Assembly: GCA_016584495.1 (NCBI GenBank)
Contig: WAID01000001.1
Span: 2,046,001-2,110,000, forward strand
Direction: 5' to 3'
Source of the DNA: Celoporthe dispersa
Taxonomy: Eukaryota > Ascomycota > Sordariomycetes > Diaporthales > Cryphonectriaceae
Length of the DNA stretch: 64,000 nt
The position numbers and the translations under genes are program-made. This document shows, in pieces, positions 46,492 through 57,703 of this stretch. Numbering within the stretch: the stretch's first letter is position 1; each line of letters opens with the position of its first letter. The notes beneath the pieces are model-generated. The model did no database searches and was not told where the DNA came from. It saw only the letters and a list, made by a program, of their open reading frames with translations.

Positions 46492-47361
46492 GCGACATAA
46501 TCACCACCGACATCGAAATCAACTTGGCCAGTCTTCATATACTCACACCGTACGGATTGATCTGTACGCTGTCGTCAGCCTGCAGTTGTATCTACTTCTG
46601 AGCTTCTTGTGGTCTTGCCTGGTCTTTCCTGTGGTCGTATCAGTCGAACCGGGCTGGTCTATCATCCTGGGAGTAAAGTCTGGATGCGGAGGGCTGCTTC
46701 CGTTGCACCAATTTTGCCCAGTACTTAGGTACGAGCAGCCTGAAACAGAACAATATCATTATGCTGTCCTGCTTGCTGTAACGTCAGCCCAGTGTCAGCA
46801 GTGATAATTTACGGGCCATCCTATAAACTATATTCACTTGCTACAAAAAAAAAAAAGCACTGGCATATATGAGTTGATATCGGGCCTTCTTGCGAATTCT
46901 ATGATTTGAGATTGGTAATTAACGATCTTGGACACACCTTCAGTGGTTACAGTAACATGTGCTATGGATCAATATCCTTGCGCTGGGCAAACAGGAAGTG
47001 GGGCGTTGATGGAACAGCTGACAGGAACAGGATCAGTGGGCCTGCAGCAATGCCAGCGCATATTGTACAAATAACGAATTGCAGAGTAATAACAGAGTCT
47101 TACGCTGACCGCTTGCAGGTACGCACACTGTTAGCATCCCTGTAGTGACCCTCGGGGCTTGAAATACCTGGACATCGCCTGCGCTTTCTCGTCTCGAGAC
47201 TGCTGACTGATTTGAAACGCGGCACGAACTCACCGGAGTGGTCGTAAGTATCACAGGCTGCCTCGCCAACAAGCCGCCAGTTTCTCAAAAATCAAGGAAC
47301 TCCTGAAACTTTATCCTAATTTTCTCATCATCATCTGCTTAGACTGTGATTCACACCCATC
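46492..47361. other. Intergenic between WDR89-like and HET genes
   Basis: AT-richer spacer with an A-run near 46842. No supported gene. Confidence 0.5.
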
Positions 47362-49409
47362 ATGGCGGAGGCTGAACAACACCCGTTCTATGAAGATTTA
47401 CCGGCGACGGAGAACTGGACCCGCCTCTTGATCCTCGAGCCAGGGAGACGACAATGACCCCATCGTGTGCTCATTATATTCCACGCCATTCCAATCTGCA
47501 GGTGAGAGGCGCCTTTAGTTCTCCTCGTCGAGCCGCTAGGTCGGAAGAACTGAATAGTAGATCACTAATGTGCTTCTGCGGGACTATGAAGAATACGAGG
47601 CCATCTCCTACGTCTGGGGCAACCCCGCAAACTCGGACACGATCACTTGCCGTGGCCATGAGGTGGAGGTCACAGCAAACCTCGCCCAGTCTCTACGTCA
47701 AGTCAGACTTACCGGTGAACCGCGGCACCTGTGGGTTGATGCCCTTTGCATTAACCAGCGAAACCTTCAGGAGAAAGGGTTTCACGTCGAAATGATGGGA
47801 GCCATCTACTCTCATGCCCAGCGTGTCATTATCTGTCTCGGAGATGATGGACAGAATGGTAAGGCAGCGAGGATTGCTTTCGATGTCATCAAGGACTACA
47901 ACCGCATCGCCGCGGAGTACATGACCGAGCCTCTCATTTCCGGCAATGCGTATTGGAAGCCTACGGGGGCTACGGCTCTGTCACCGGTGACCGACTGATC
48001 AATGCGGTGGCAATATTTAAAAAGCCCTGGTTCACTCGCGTGTGGATTCTCCAGGAGGTAGGCCTCGCCAAGGAAGCTCTGGTTGCCTATGGTAACTCCA
48101 TCATAAACTTCACTGAGATCATGGATTTTGCCGAGGCGTGGGCCTGGACAGGAAACGATTTTGAGGGTGTCTACTTCGCTTCTGGCTATATATCTAGCCT
48201 TTTCAATCATGTATGGGCAACATTCACCACGGACGTCGATAATTCATGGTATAGATCCTCTTCCATCCTGAGAACCGTTGCGCAGGTCTTCTCAAGGAGG
48301 AACAAGCCCGAGTTCGAAGACGTTCTCTTCAAGGCGAGAAACATCCAGTCCGCCACAGATCCTCGGGACTTCATCTACGCCTTTCTCGGCCACCCTCTTG
48401 CGCGGGATCAGGACGGCGAGCTGCTGGTCAACGCGGACTACACGAGGTCCATGGACGAGCTGAGGCTCTGCTTCTTTGCTCGCCTCGCGGGCCGCTCTCT
48501 CCGCTTTCTTGGCTTGGTCTGGCACGAACAGCCCGCTTTCCAGGATCTCACCGGTGCACCATCGTGGTGTCCTCACCTAGATGTCCGACGGACTTTTGGG
48601 ATGAATGGTCGATATAACGCCAGTGGACGCGAAGACCCATCGTCATCTACCGGCAATACCGAACCTCGCGTCAACGGATCCTGCCTAGAGGTGTCGATCC
48701 ATGTCGTGGACACGATCTTCTTGTGTGGTGACCAGCCGCAGGAGCCCGGCACCCAGGCTACTTTAGAAGATGTTACCCGCCTCCTTACACGACAGCCTAG
48801 CCTTGCGGAGGACTACTGGGCTATTCTCGAGGCCACGGAGAAACAAAAGGGCCTCGACTATCCAGACAAAGCTCTCGCACTCGCCAGCGTCCTGCTACAA
48901 ACCTGCGACACAGACGACCGGGAGCCCGCATCGATTGCTCATAGCTTTGAGGCCTTTTGTAGAGAACACTGCCCGACGATTCAGGCTTATCTGGAAGAAC
49001 ACAAGTGGCTAGATCAGTGGGCTGGGGTCAAAACGCGCTTCATACCATTTATACCGCGGACGGCGAGCAGTATTAAAGGAGAGAAGTTCTTCACAACAAC
49101 AGGAGGACGATGGTACGTATTGCCTCTAGGCTGCCTGTCTTCCCAAGTCGTCCCTGGGGTTTCATTGCTGACTCGATGCCCACTCGTGTTTTCAGCGGCA
49201 CGGGCTCACCACTGGTTCAGCCCGGCGATCTCATCTGTCTTGTCCCTTCTGTCCAGATGCCACTTGTCATCAGGCCGGTTGAAGGGAGAGACAAGACGTA
49301 TCATGTCGTGGGCTCGTGCTTTGTTTACGGGCTGATGTATGGAGAGCCTTTGACGACTTCAGCGGACGGTCGTGTCTCGCCGGAACGGGTCGATGCAAAG
49401 TTCGTTTGA
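47362..49409 (+). pseudogene. HET-domain (heterokaryon incompatibility) gene with frame breaks
   Basis: HET domain proteins mediate vegetative incompatibility and NLR-like cell death signalling in fungi. Recognisable blocks: WTRLLILEPG and NDPI at the N-terminus, YEAISYVWGNP, ITCRGHEVEVTANLAQSLRQ, LWVDALCINQRN, GAIYSHAQRVIICLGDD, KPWFTRVWILQEVGLA, TDPRDFIYAFLG, APSWCPHLD, and, after a clean intron (49113-49195), GSPLVQPGDLICLVPS and YHVVGSCFVYGLMYGEP, the usual C-terminus. Breaks: one extra base at CCAGGGAGAC (47443-47447) separates LEPG from DDNDPI; the first intron (donor near 47466 or 47502, acceptor 47550) does not close in phase with certainty; and near 47951-47960 (TATTGGAAGCC) one base is missing between GNAYW and EAYGGYGSVTGDRLI. 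It may be a decayed allele, which is common for het genes, or a sequence with indel errors. Confidence 0.75.
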
Positions 49410-49712
49410 TCTCATCTGTTCACCGTCTTTTCATATGGTGTGATGGAGCTGTCCACTTCTCAGAGCACTCAGAAGCCATGAAGGGTATATAGATACCGCG
49501 TGCGTCTGTGAATTTGGGTGGGTTTGGGCTGGAATTCTTCTTTCGGTGCCTATGGTAGTTAAGCTGGACATGGTGGTATTGATGACTGGTCACGACACAA
49601 ATTGAACAAACACATGCAGTGATCATTAAATGGGTATTTGTGATTGTAATAAAAGCACCACCGTGATGCCTCCTCGCTGCTAACCACAATACTGGTGAGC
49701 CTAGGCGCTGAG
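49410..49712. other. Intergenic between convergent HET and four-TM genes
   Basis: About 300 bases of 3' flank. No gene seen. Confidence 0.5.
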
Positions 49713-50608
49713 TTAGACCGACTCCCTCTTCGTGTTGGCTCTAGACTGCTTGTCATGAATCCTAGATTTCCTCCTCTCCAGATAAATCTTGACCACAGGA
49801 ATCGTAGCCAAAACACTGACGGCGGCGATGACCCAGGCGATGATCTCTATGATCTTGATCTCGTGGCACAGGCTCAGCCCGCCCTCGACCTGGCTCTTGA
49901 ACTCGTCGAGGTTGTCCGGGATGCCGGCGTTCGCGCACTCGACGTAGCCCCAGATCTGGTGGATCAGGACGCCGGAGACGATCCAGAGGATTGTTGAGAT
50001 GACCAGGAAAATCTGCAGGCGTCCGTCAGCCATGCGTCCACCCAGTCAAGAGGAAAAGAGAAGGAGGATGGACAAGGAGGGGGGGGGCAATTTTACCGTG
50101 TGCATAGTATTCATGAGATTCTTCACCCTATATTTTTACCTGGTAATTAGCACGTGCTCGCAAACAAGCACCGAGATTTCCTCGTCTCGCTGAGCAGCCG
50201 CCATCAAGACTCACCTGTGACAGTGTGCGACAGTGTACACCCCAGACAGGAAGATGGTTCTGGCACAGCTGAAGATGAGGAACCCCATCCGGGCCCTCTC
50301 AGTCGAGGACCACCATTTATGCAGCTCCTGGAGGTAAACGAAGGCGTCGATCGTGAAGCACAACTCGGCCACAGCGAGTGCAAAAATGATGCCGAACAAG
50401 ATACTACACACACACACACACACGAAGTGTAACGTTAGCTATTTATTCCTGTCTTTCTCTCTCTTTTGCTCTCTGTGGTGCCTTGACAACAAATGTCTGG
50501 AGCTATTAATGATGTTTCATTGGAGACATACGGAATCTCCCAACTGATTCCCCGGGAGCTGTTGCGAGGCTTCTCCCCCTCGTTGTTCTGCTTTGACCTG
50601 CCAAGCAT
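49713..50608 (-). CDS. Four-TM (MARVEL-like topology) membrane protein
   Basis: Small fungal tetraspanning protein of unknown function; topology resembles MARVEL-type proteins but I do not assign the domain firmly. Proposed exons 50608-50532, 50403-50215, 50127-50097 and 50012-49713 give 198 residues with every phase matching. TM1 ILFGIIFALAVAELCFTIDA, TM2 FLIFSCARTIFLSGVYTVAH, the 31-nt exon VKNLMNTMHT, TM3 IFLVISTILWIVSGVLI, a lumenal loop with two Cys (ECANAGIP and GGLSLCHE), TM4 IIEIIAWVIAAVSVLATIPV, then a basic tail YLERRKSRIHDK. The ATG at 50033 lies inside the last intron and is rejected as a start, because exon-3 joining restores the family-like NTMHTIFLV. The 5' exon (MLGRSKQNNEGEKPRN) is supported only by its GTATGT donor and phase, so the true start may differ. 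Confidence 0.65.
50404..50423. repeat. (CA)n microsatellite abutting a splice acceptor
   Basis: On the minus strand the intron ends in a TG run of about nine units running directly into the TAG acceptor at 50404. Length changes would alter the polypyrimidine/branch spacing of the first intron of the four-TM gene. Confidence 0.85.
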
Positions 50609-51418
50609 GGCGCTCTGCCCGGTCGATTTAGGCGAAAATGCCTTGGAGGAGGAAATATTTGGGATCAAGGACGGACGCCCCCAAGACAATTGGGAACAAT
50701 GAATTACCAGACCAAAGTCTACATCTGGTAGACTTAGTCATAAGGGCCGAGCAGTTCAAGCAATCGTCAACTTTATATAGTAGGTGGGCCATTGGAGAAG
50801 GCCTGCTACTATGAAGCCTCAGGTCTCACACTAACGTCATGCCAAGACTCGCGTACCTGGAGGGTAACAGGTTTACCAGGTTTACTACTTAGTAGTGCGA
50901 TGGATTCCGTCATTCTTTCAACCACAAACCAAGGACAGCAGGGGTCGAATTGGCCCCTGGAGCAATTCCTCCGCACTGAAGAAAATCAGCTGCACACAAA
51001 AGAGGATGCATGTGTCCCTCTCTCATGTTGACTTACCCCAGACTGACCCGCAGCTGAGGTCTGGACCGGGTTAGTCCACGGGGCTGAATTTCCCATCCGT
51101 AGAGGAGAGCCTTCGTTTCAAGGCTTGGGAGAGCTAGAAGAATCCTACTAATGGGAGCTTGACATGGACATTATCATCGCCCGACGCCGAACTTGCCCTT
51201 GTGATGACATACGGAGCACTGGCCTCTCCTCAATCTTGAATGTACACAATAGGGGACAGAGAGGAGAAACAGCAAGCACAAGGGCCTGAGATGACATATG
51301 ATTCTCATCTTATCAGACCTCCACTCAAGCCTTTCTACTATACTTTTTACCACCTGAACGCCGACCTCGATGCAAGCTGCTAAAGGTAATCCACCGGCCA
51401 TAACGTGCCAGCACCAAC
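50609..51418. other. Intergenic, four-TM gene upstream / KRE33 downstream
   Basis: Promoter of the four-TM gene and 3' flank of KRE33. No supported gene. Confidence 0.5.
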
Positions 51419-54400
51419 CTATTTCTTCGGCTTCTTGTGCTTCTTGTGCTTCTTCTCCCCGAACGCCTCGTTGTACACCTCCTCGGCGGTCTGTCCGGCC
51501 TTGCGCTTCTGCTTGCTGCTCTTGACGCTGACAACAGGGTTCGCCTGGCCCTTCTTCGAGGCGCTAAACACCTGCTTCTCGGCCTCCTGCCATGCGTCGT
51601 TGTCGTTGCCGTCGATCTCATATCTGCAAAAGGTACTGGTCAGCCACCAAAACCCGATCAAAGAGCCAGGGACACACCTATGTGAAAGTGGGGGGGGGGG
51701 GAGGACTCACTGGTCCAGCGGTAGCGAATCGATCAGCTCCCTTTGTTTCCTCCGCACCTCCCTCAGCGCCTCGTCGCCGCCCTCCTCCAGCTCCTCCTCG
51801 AGCGACTGCTGCAGCGGCACATACGTCTCATCAACGACCTCATCTTCGTGTACGCCAGCCGCGTTCTCCCTGCTGACGCCGATGTTGTTGTTCGGCATCT
51901 CCGAGTCATAAGCCTTCGAGACGAGCGTGCTGAAATGCGTCGTGATCTTCCGCAGAATCTTGATGAACATGGCTAGCAGCTGCGATGGCGCCAGGGTCAG
52001 CTCTTCGGCGACGGTGTCCATGTCCTTCCGCTGGAGGCCGATCGATAGCAGGATCGACTGCTGTATGCCCGAGAGCTTGACACCGTCCTTGATGCGGCCC
52101 AGGAAGTAGAGTTCTGCGATGCGGGGGATCAGGTCCAAAATCACGTGGTAGTCGAGCATGTTGTTCGCGTATGACTCGAGACGCTTCAGATCGTGCGGTG
52201 TGAAGCGCTCGTCAAGCTCGCTCTTTGACAGTGCGGCGGGCTGGACCTCGTCGAGCGAGGCCCCGGCATTCGCGCTCTCGTCGATGCTGAGGGCCAGGAC
52301 AGAGGGGAATGTCCTGAACTGGTAAGAGAGCAGCTCCATGAACCGGCGGTGGAAGTCTCGTGAGAATGCGCCGAGCCAGCTCCTATCTCCGCTCTTCTCC
52401 AGAGGCCTGATCATGACGGTCGTGTGCTCTCCTGTCAGCTCATTTGCGGTCTGTCTGAGGTAGACCGGTGCAAACGACGAGCGCTTCCAGAATTTGTGCA
52501 GTGGCCTCGTCAGGCCGTAGCTCACACCCACATAGTCCAGGTTGACTGGCCTGCGCTGGGACAGCACCGAGAACAGGGGTGGCATCTTGCTCTGGTCTCT
52601 GATCTTGATGTTGTCCTCCAGCAGGCTGGCATTGGCCAGCTCTGCGTCCGTCACCCGGGTGAGGGTCTCGTCGCCAACCACATCCGCATCCTCGGAGAGG
52701 TTCGCAAACCTGCCCTCGTAGTAATCAATCAGAAGCTGCAGGGCTCTTGTGCCGTACCCCATCGAAGCGTAGTCTGGATTTGTGGCTATCCGAACAACCC
52801 TAGCTCCTGACAAGGAAGCAAATTCATCGTCTTGGAACTGTTGGCTGACCAGCCAGGGTATCAAATCTCCAGCTGGCCTCTGCCCCCTGCTAAGAGAATT
52901 GATGACGCTCTGCCGGCTGATCTTGCCCTCAAGAGAGACTTGTATCACGCATAGCGGTTCCGGTAGCCGGCTGCCCGCCGTCGCACCCGGTGGAACCAAC
53001 ACGAACAGCTCGTGGGCGGGAGCATCGCTCATGAGCTGCAGGTCGTCGGGGCTGTTCTTGTAGTGGCTCGAAACGTAGAGAGAGATCATCTGCTGGAGGA
53101 ACTTTTCGGGAACGGGGTGGAAGCTGAAAAGGGTATCACGGTTGACGTGGAGCAGTTCGCACTGCGCTGGGTCAGGGCAGCCTTGGCTGAGTTTGGACTT
53201 TGGGAGGGTGGCGTCCAGGCAGAGCAGCTTGTTCAGCCACCTCTCCACGGAGTCACCTGGTGCGTAACGGATTGGTTCCGAGAGCGTGTTCTCCCGTAGT
53301 GTCCGGCTGCCCAGGTGTGATGACCCCTGGTCCTTGGATGCCCTGCCCGTCGACCTGTCGGCCACCTCTCCTTCACCATTTGTGATGGCACCGGGCCTTG
53401 ACTGTTCGCGGAGCTGCTTGATGAGCTTCAGAGACAGTGACCGTCCGGTTCCTTCATATCCATTGATCGTCGATGCCATGAAGACGAGGTAAGGGCCCAT
53501 CAGCTTCCGCACGAGTGGCAGAGGTATCGCAGCCGCCTCATCGATGACCACCAGCTCCGCCTGCCCAAGAACATGCGCATCCTGCGGTCTTATGTACTGG
53601 ATAGTCTGCCTGTGGTCTCGGTGGATGTTGACCCTGACGATGGCCTTGTTGAGCTCTGGCGAGGTCGCCTGGATGATCGAGTAGTCGACATGGTCCATAT
53701 ACCCAAGAGCATCGAAGCCCTTGAAGATAAACTCGAAGAAGGTTTTTAGGTTTTCTGGCGAGGGCGAAGTGACGAAGATGTTGCTGTACCCAAATGCGAC
53801 CGCTGCTGCAACAGCCACACCCATCGCCGCTGACTTTCCACGGCCTCTTGCAGCTGTCAGCGTGACCGTGCTCCTCAGCGTCTTCTCCTGTACAGCCTCG
53901 CAGAACGTCAAGAGGGCCTTGGCCTGATCCACAGTCTTGGCGAGGGTTACCAGCGGCCCGATCGGCTTCGTGTCTTGCAGGCTCTCCTTCATATCTTCCA
54001 GCTCCTTCTGCGACACAGTCTTCGGCTGGTCCAGATCCGGCGGCGGGAGGGCCTTGACGTCCTTTCCACCAGATATCGGCAGGACGTTCAACTCGTCATC
54101 GATCACCAGGCAGGAGTCGCAGCTACCCAGCGAGAGTATGAACCGCTCGTTGAACCTCGCCACGACATCATCGTAGGCCTCCGTCCTGTACCTCGAGTGG
54201 ACATCCATGGACAGAGTATACAGGCTCTTTAAGCTGTTCATCCCCTTGAGCAGCAGCACCACCAGGCCTCCGCCCTCGACCGTCTCGATGCACCTCGCCA
54301 GGATGTTGGGCGTGACGGCCTCGAAGTCCTGCAGGATGCACATGCCGTAGGTGTTTCCCAGCACCTTGTCGGTCTCCTTGTAATAGACATATCGGATGTT

Positions 54401-54777
54401 GTGCAGCGAGACAAACAGCTCGAAGGGGTCCTCGGAGTTGGCCTCGCGGATGCCGCGCTTGATCTCCTTCTTGATCTTGGCCTCGCGCTTCTTGCGGTGG
54501 GAGGTGAAGCCGAGGAGCTTGTTCTTGTAGGCCCAGAGGACGGACTTGTTCTGCTTGATGTCGACGGTCGACAGGATGTAGTGCAGGTGCACGATGACGT
54601 CCTTGGAGCGGTCGCCGACGACCACGAAGAACGAGCGCTTCTTCTCCTGGACGTTGTTCCGGATGAGCGCTTGGATGCGCGAGTCTCTGCGGTGGTTGGT
54701 TCAAGGTTAGGGAAAGGAAGGGCCGAGGGTGGTCTCGAATGAGCTGCTGGGTCAACTTACACCTGTTTGCGCGACAT
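51419..54777 (-). CDS. KRE33: RNA cytidine acetyltransferase (KRE33/NAT10/TmcA)
   Basis: Nucleolar enzyme forming N4-acetylcytidine in 18S rRNA and in Ser/Leu tRNAs, using acetyl-CoA and ATP; required for small-subunit assembly. Three exons (54777-54761, 54686-51711, 51623-51419) sum to 1066 codons, the usual size. A 17-nt first exon (MSRKQ plus two bases) splices to VDSRIQALIRNNVQEKKRSF, the conserved N-terminus. Then come the DUF1726 region (HYILSTVDIKQNKSVLWAYK), a RecD-like helicase with Walker A AARGRGKSAAMG (about residue 288) and DEAAAIPLPLV (Walker B), a GNAT domain (VRIATNPDYASMGYGTRALQ, about residue 640), YVGVSYGLTRPLHKFW, and the tRNA-binding C-terminal region. The last exon gives YEIDGND and a Lys-rich tail EKKHKKHKKPKK, typical of eukaryotic orthologues. 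No anomalies. Confidence 0.97.
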
Positions 54778-55667
54778 CTTTGCCAGTATGATTCTGAGCG
54801 CGCAGAATCCTCGAGCGCATCCGCTGGTCCTTGGTCGCAGGTCCACGAGAAGTGGGAGGGTCAAGCGCATGAACAAGCCTGCAAGACTGGGTGCACTTAG
54901 AACTTTTTGACCGATGTCGAGAATTTTAGTGGAGCACAGACAGGGATCTCAGACGCTGAGGTGCCCGGTGCCGAACCGGCCACAGCAGACGGCGTGTAGA
55001 AATACGATGATGCTAAGTCGAAAGGAATAGAGCATAAATTGGAAGAAGAATATGACATGGTGTACACATTTAAAAGAAAAAGGAGTAGAATGTGTAGTTT
55101 GAAGGACCACCTTAATCACCTTGCAGCACAAAAGTATGTTTATCATCTCATGTAGAAAGTGAAAATGCCACCTGGTCAACACTCTGCTATCAAAAAAATT
55201 TCAACGACAGCATGCCCAGGATCAGACCTAGGCCTGGCTTAACAGAGCAGGCTGGCATGTACTGACCTGCATGTTGGAAGACTAAATTTGCTGATAAATG
55301 AAGATGGAGTTTGTTTCTTTAAAAATTAGCTACCTTCTATCAGACAACAACCAACAGGAGTAGATTGTCCAGCAGCATGACCTCTGAATCGAGACTGAGA
55401 GAGCCCCGATGATCAGAGGAGCATGAATATCAGGTAGCTCCCCTTCTATAGCAAAACCAACCAAGACCGATCACCATGATAATGAATCCCTGGGTGCGGA
55501 GCTCTAGAAGATGCAGTTCACCCATTCAATCCCAATGCCCCGGTCACCCCAACACAAACAATGTAAATAGGGCGAGAGCCATATCTACAAAAGAGATGTA
55601 GTAGTCCGCCTCTTCTCGCCGCCCTTTGTATCTGCAGCCGTGATGGTCCCCCAAGACGCCTGGAGTA

Positions 55668-55709
<42 letters not shown>
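54778..55709. other. Intergenic, KRE33 upstream / mS38 downstream
   Basis: KRE33 promoter followed by AT-richer DNA (54900-55500) with no supported gene, and a (CT)n tract at its right end. Confidence 0.5.
55672..55707. repeat. (CT)n microsatellite just after the mS38 stop codon
   Basis: About 17 CT units. On the gene strand this is (GA)n starting within four bases of the TGA at 55712-55710, so it forms the proximal 3' UTR. Confidence 0.95.
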
Positions 55710-55711
<2 letters not shown>

Positions 55712-56905
55712 ATGTCCGTCCGTGCTTCAGCCTCTCGTGCCTCAACCTCTTGGTCAGCTTCTTGTACTTCTTCTTCTTCATCTTGAGCTTCCTCTGCCTC
55801 TTGACGCTGATGGCCAGCATCGTGTTCCGCGGGCGGCGCGCATCCTCGTACCGCAACTGTCGCAGCGCCATGCGCTCCAGGAAAGTCTGCGGCTCGGTGG
55901 GCCCCGCTGAGGCGGAAGAGTCGCTGCCGGGCTCAGGCTCTTCTATCAGCTCCGGGCTGTGCGCCACGATCTTGACCTCCCCGTTGCCGTCTGTGGTCTC
56001 CTCGATTGTGAACACGGCCTTGTACACGCGCAGCCGCGAGTCCTGCTGGCCCTCTTCCTCTGCTGCGTTCTGCTCGGCCTTGGCAGTCTCCCGTGCCGGC
56101 GGTGGTGGTCTTGGCGGACTCGGGTTGGGGCAGCGGTGGCGGGCGGAAGGGCAAGAACTGGCCCGACATGTTGTTCACCTGCACGGGTATGCTCGTCTCC
56201 GTCCCGTCGGCGTTGCGCAGGTCGATCTTCTGCAGGCCGCCATCGTGGTGTGAGTCAGAGACCCCGCTACCCTGCTGCTGGATGGAGATCCTCGCCATGG
56301 GCTCCTCGAGATCCTCGACCGTCCGGGAGAGGGTGGATATGACCTCCGCGGCCTTCTGGCCACGGGTCTGGGTGGCGAATATCGAGGCGAAGGCGTCATC
56401 AGTGACGTTCTTGGGGAGGCCGCGGGTGACGGAGATCGGCCGGTGGAGGGAGAAGAAGGAGGACAGGGCGAGGACTAGAAACGGAACAACAAAAAAGGGG
56501 TGGGGGACGTCAGTTGGCGCGTGCGCTTTGGGGGGTTTCAGAGGCAAGGAGGTCGGCAAGTGTCTAGGTGTACATACAGTCGCTGGGTATGTGTGCAGTA
56601 GTCGGCACGCTTGGGTACTTGAGCTTTTCAGAGGCTTCCTTTGCATCCTTGGCCTTGCGTTTCCTCTTTTCGCCTGAAGACTTTGCCTCAGCCGTCTTGG
56701 ACTCGGCCGCCGGCTGCACAGACTGCCTCACGGGCGAGTCCTCCGAGCCATTATCGCGCGACGGTTTGGACGACGAATACCTCCTCTGCTGGGCCGGTCT
56801 GTAGGTGCGAGTGATGGTCGTCGTCGTCGAGGCTCGAGGGAGGGTCGAGAGGAGGTGTGACTGAGGAGAGGTAGCGACCACACGCCGCACCGAGCAGGGC
56901 AACAT
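55710..56905 (-). CDS. Mitochondrial ribosomal protein mS38 (COX24/AURKAIP1-like), with single-base frame break
   Basis: Small mitoribosomal subunit protein whose C-terminal basic helix binds 12S/15S-type rRNA; yeast Cox24 is needed for COX1 mRNA translation. Exons 56905-56578 and 56474-55710, spliced length 1093 (3n+1). N-terminus MLPCSVRRVVATSPQSHLLS is a mitochondrial presequence; the middle has HRPISVTRGLPKNVTDDAFASI and NNMSGQFLPFRPPP. The conserved C-terminal DUF1713 block reads NTMLAISVKRQRKLKMKKKK followed by YKKLTKRLRHERLK. At 56088-56092 the gene strand reads CACGGGAGAC. Upstream frame SAKTTTAGT must shift by one base to ETAKAEQNAAEEEG, after which VYKAVFTIEET is in frame. Removing one G restores 363 residues. 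As written the conserved basic domain would not be translated from this start. Confidence 0.82.
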
Positions 56906-57703
56906 GGTGATGTCTCTCGTCGGGAGCCGCAGGGAAGAAGTCGGGACTGCCGAGAGGCTGAGGAGGGTGGGGAGAAGGAGAAGGAGGGGGAAGAGGGTGA
57001 GGGTTATGTTCGAAACGGGTTGCGAGGGCGGGCGAAGGAACGCTGGCCCGATGTGTGTGTCGCCTTGCAGCAGGTGGCTTTCTGGGTCACAAGGCTCGAG
57101 GTTGAAGTTCGAAGGCGGGCTGGTCACCTCAGCGGCAAAGCCTTGTCGCAAATCTGGTCCCGCCCGTGGGGGGCACGGACCCACTGCGAGATCGCTCCGT
57201 CAGAGTGCACGCACGCACCATAACATGACAGTCGTAGTAAGTACATACTAAAAGTAGAAATAGTACGAGGTCCAGGCTACAAAAAAAAAAAAAAAGGATT
57301 CAGGCTGCAGCGGACCGAATCCAAAACAAAACAAGAGCAAAGTCTCCTTGTTTTTGTTGTACGCTTCGCATTCGAACTGTCCTTGTCAGCCAATAATTTT
57401 CCAGGGCTTCCTCAGAGACCTTTTCTAGTGTACCGGTGCAGATAGCCAAGAGGGCCTGGATTAAGAACATGCAAGATAACTAGACAGAAGCGCAATATCG
57501 AAATGATTACTCCAACCAGTTCTTGTATTGATTCCCCAGCAGCAACCCGATATGCCCTCCCAGTTGAGCCGGTCAATGGTTTTCTCCCAGCCAGAACGCC
57601 TTGCACGATGCGAATTACATAGAGCCACCAATGCCCGACAGAGAGTCCTGGTGCGCCCGGAGCCTGGTAGAGGGGAAGCGGGTACATAATATGCAGAACC
57701 CCT
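56906..57703. other. Intergenic, mS38 upstream / CDC1-like downstream
   Basis: mS38 promoter (purine-rich on the gene's non-template side at 56930-57000), an A-run near 57282, and the CDC1-like 3' flank. A longer reading of the mS38 frame to 57184 exists but lacks a presequence, so the ATG at 56905 was chosen. Confidence 0.5.

Noticed and set aside
50013..50033. ATG at 50033 (MADGRLQ) as start of the four-TM gene
   Set aside because: It lies in an intron; splicing VKNLMNTMHT directly to IFLVISTI gives a continuous helix and matching phases.
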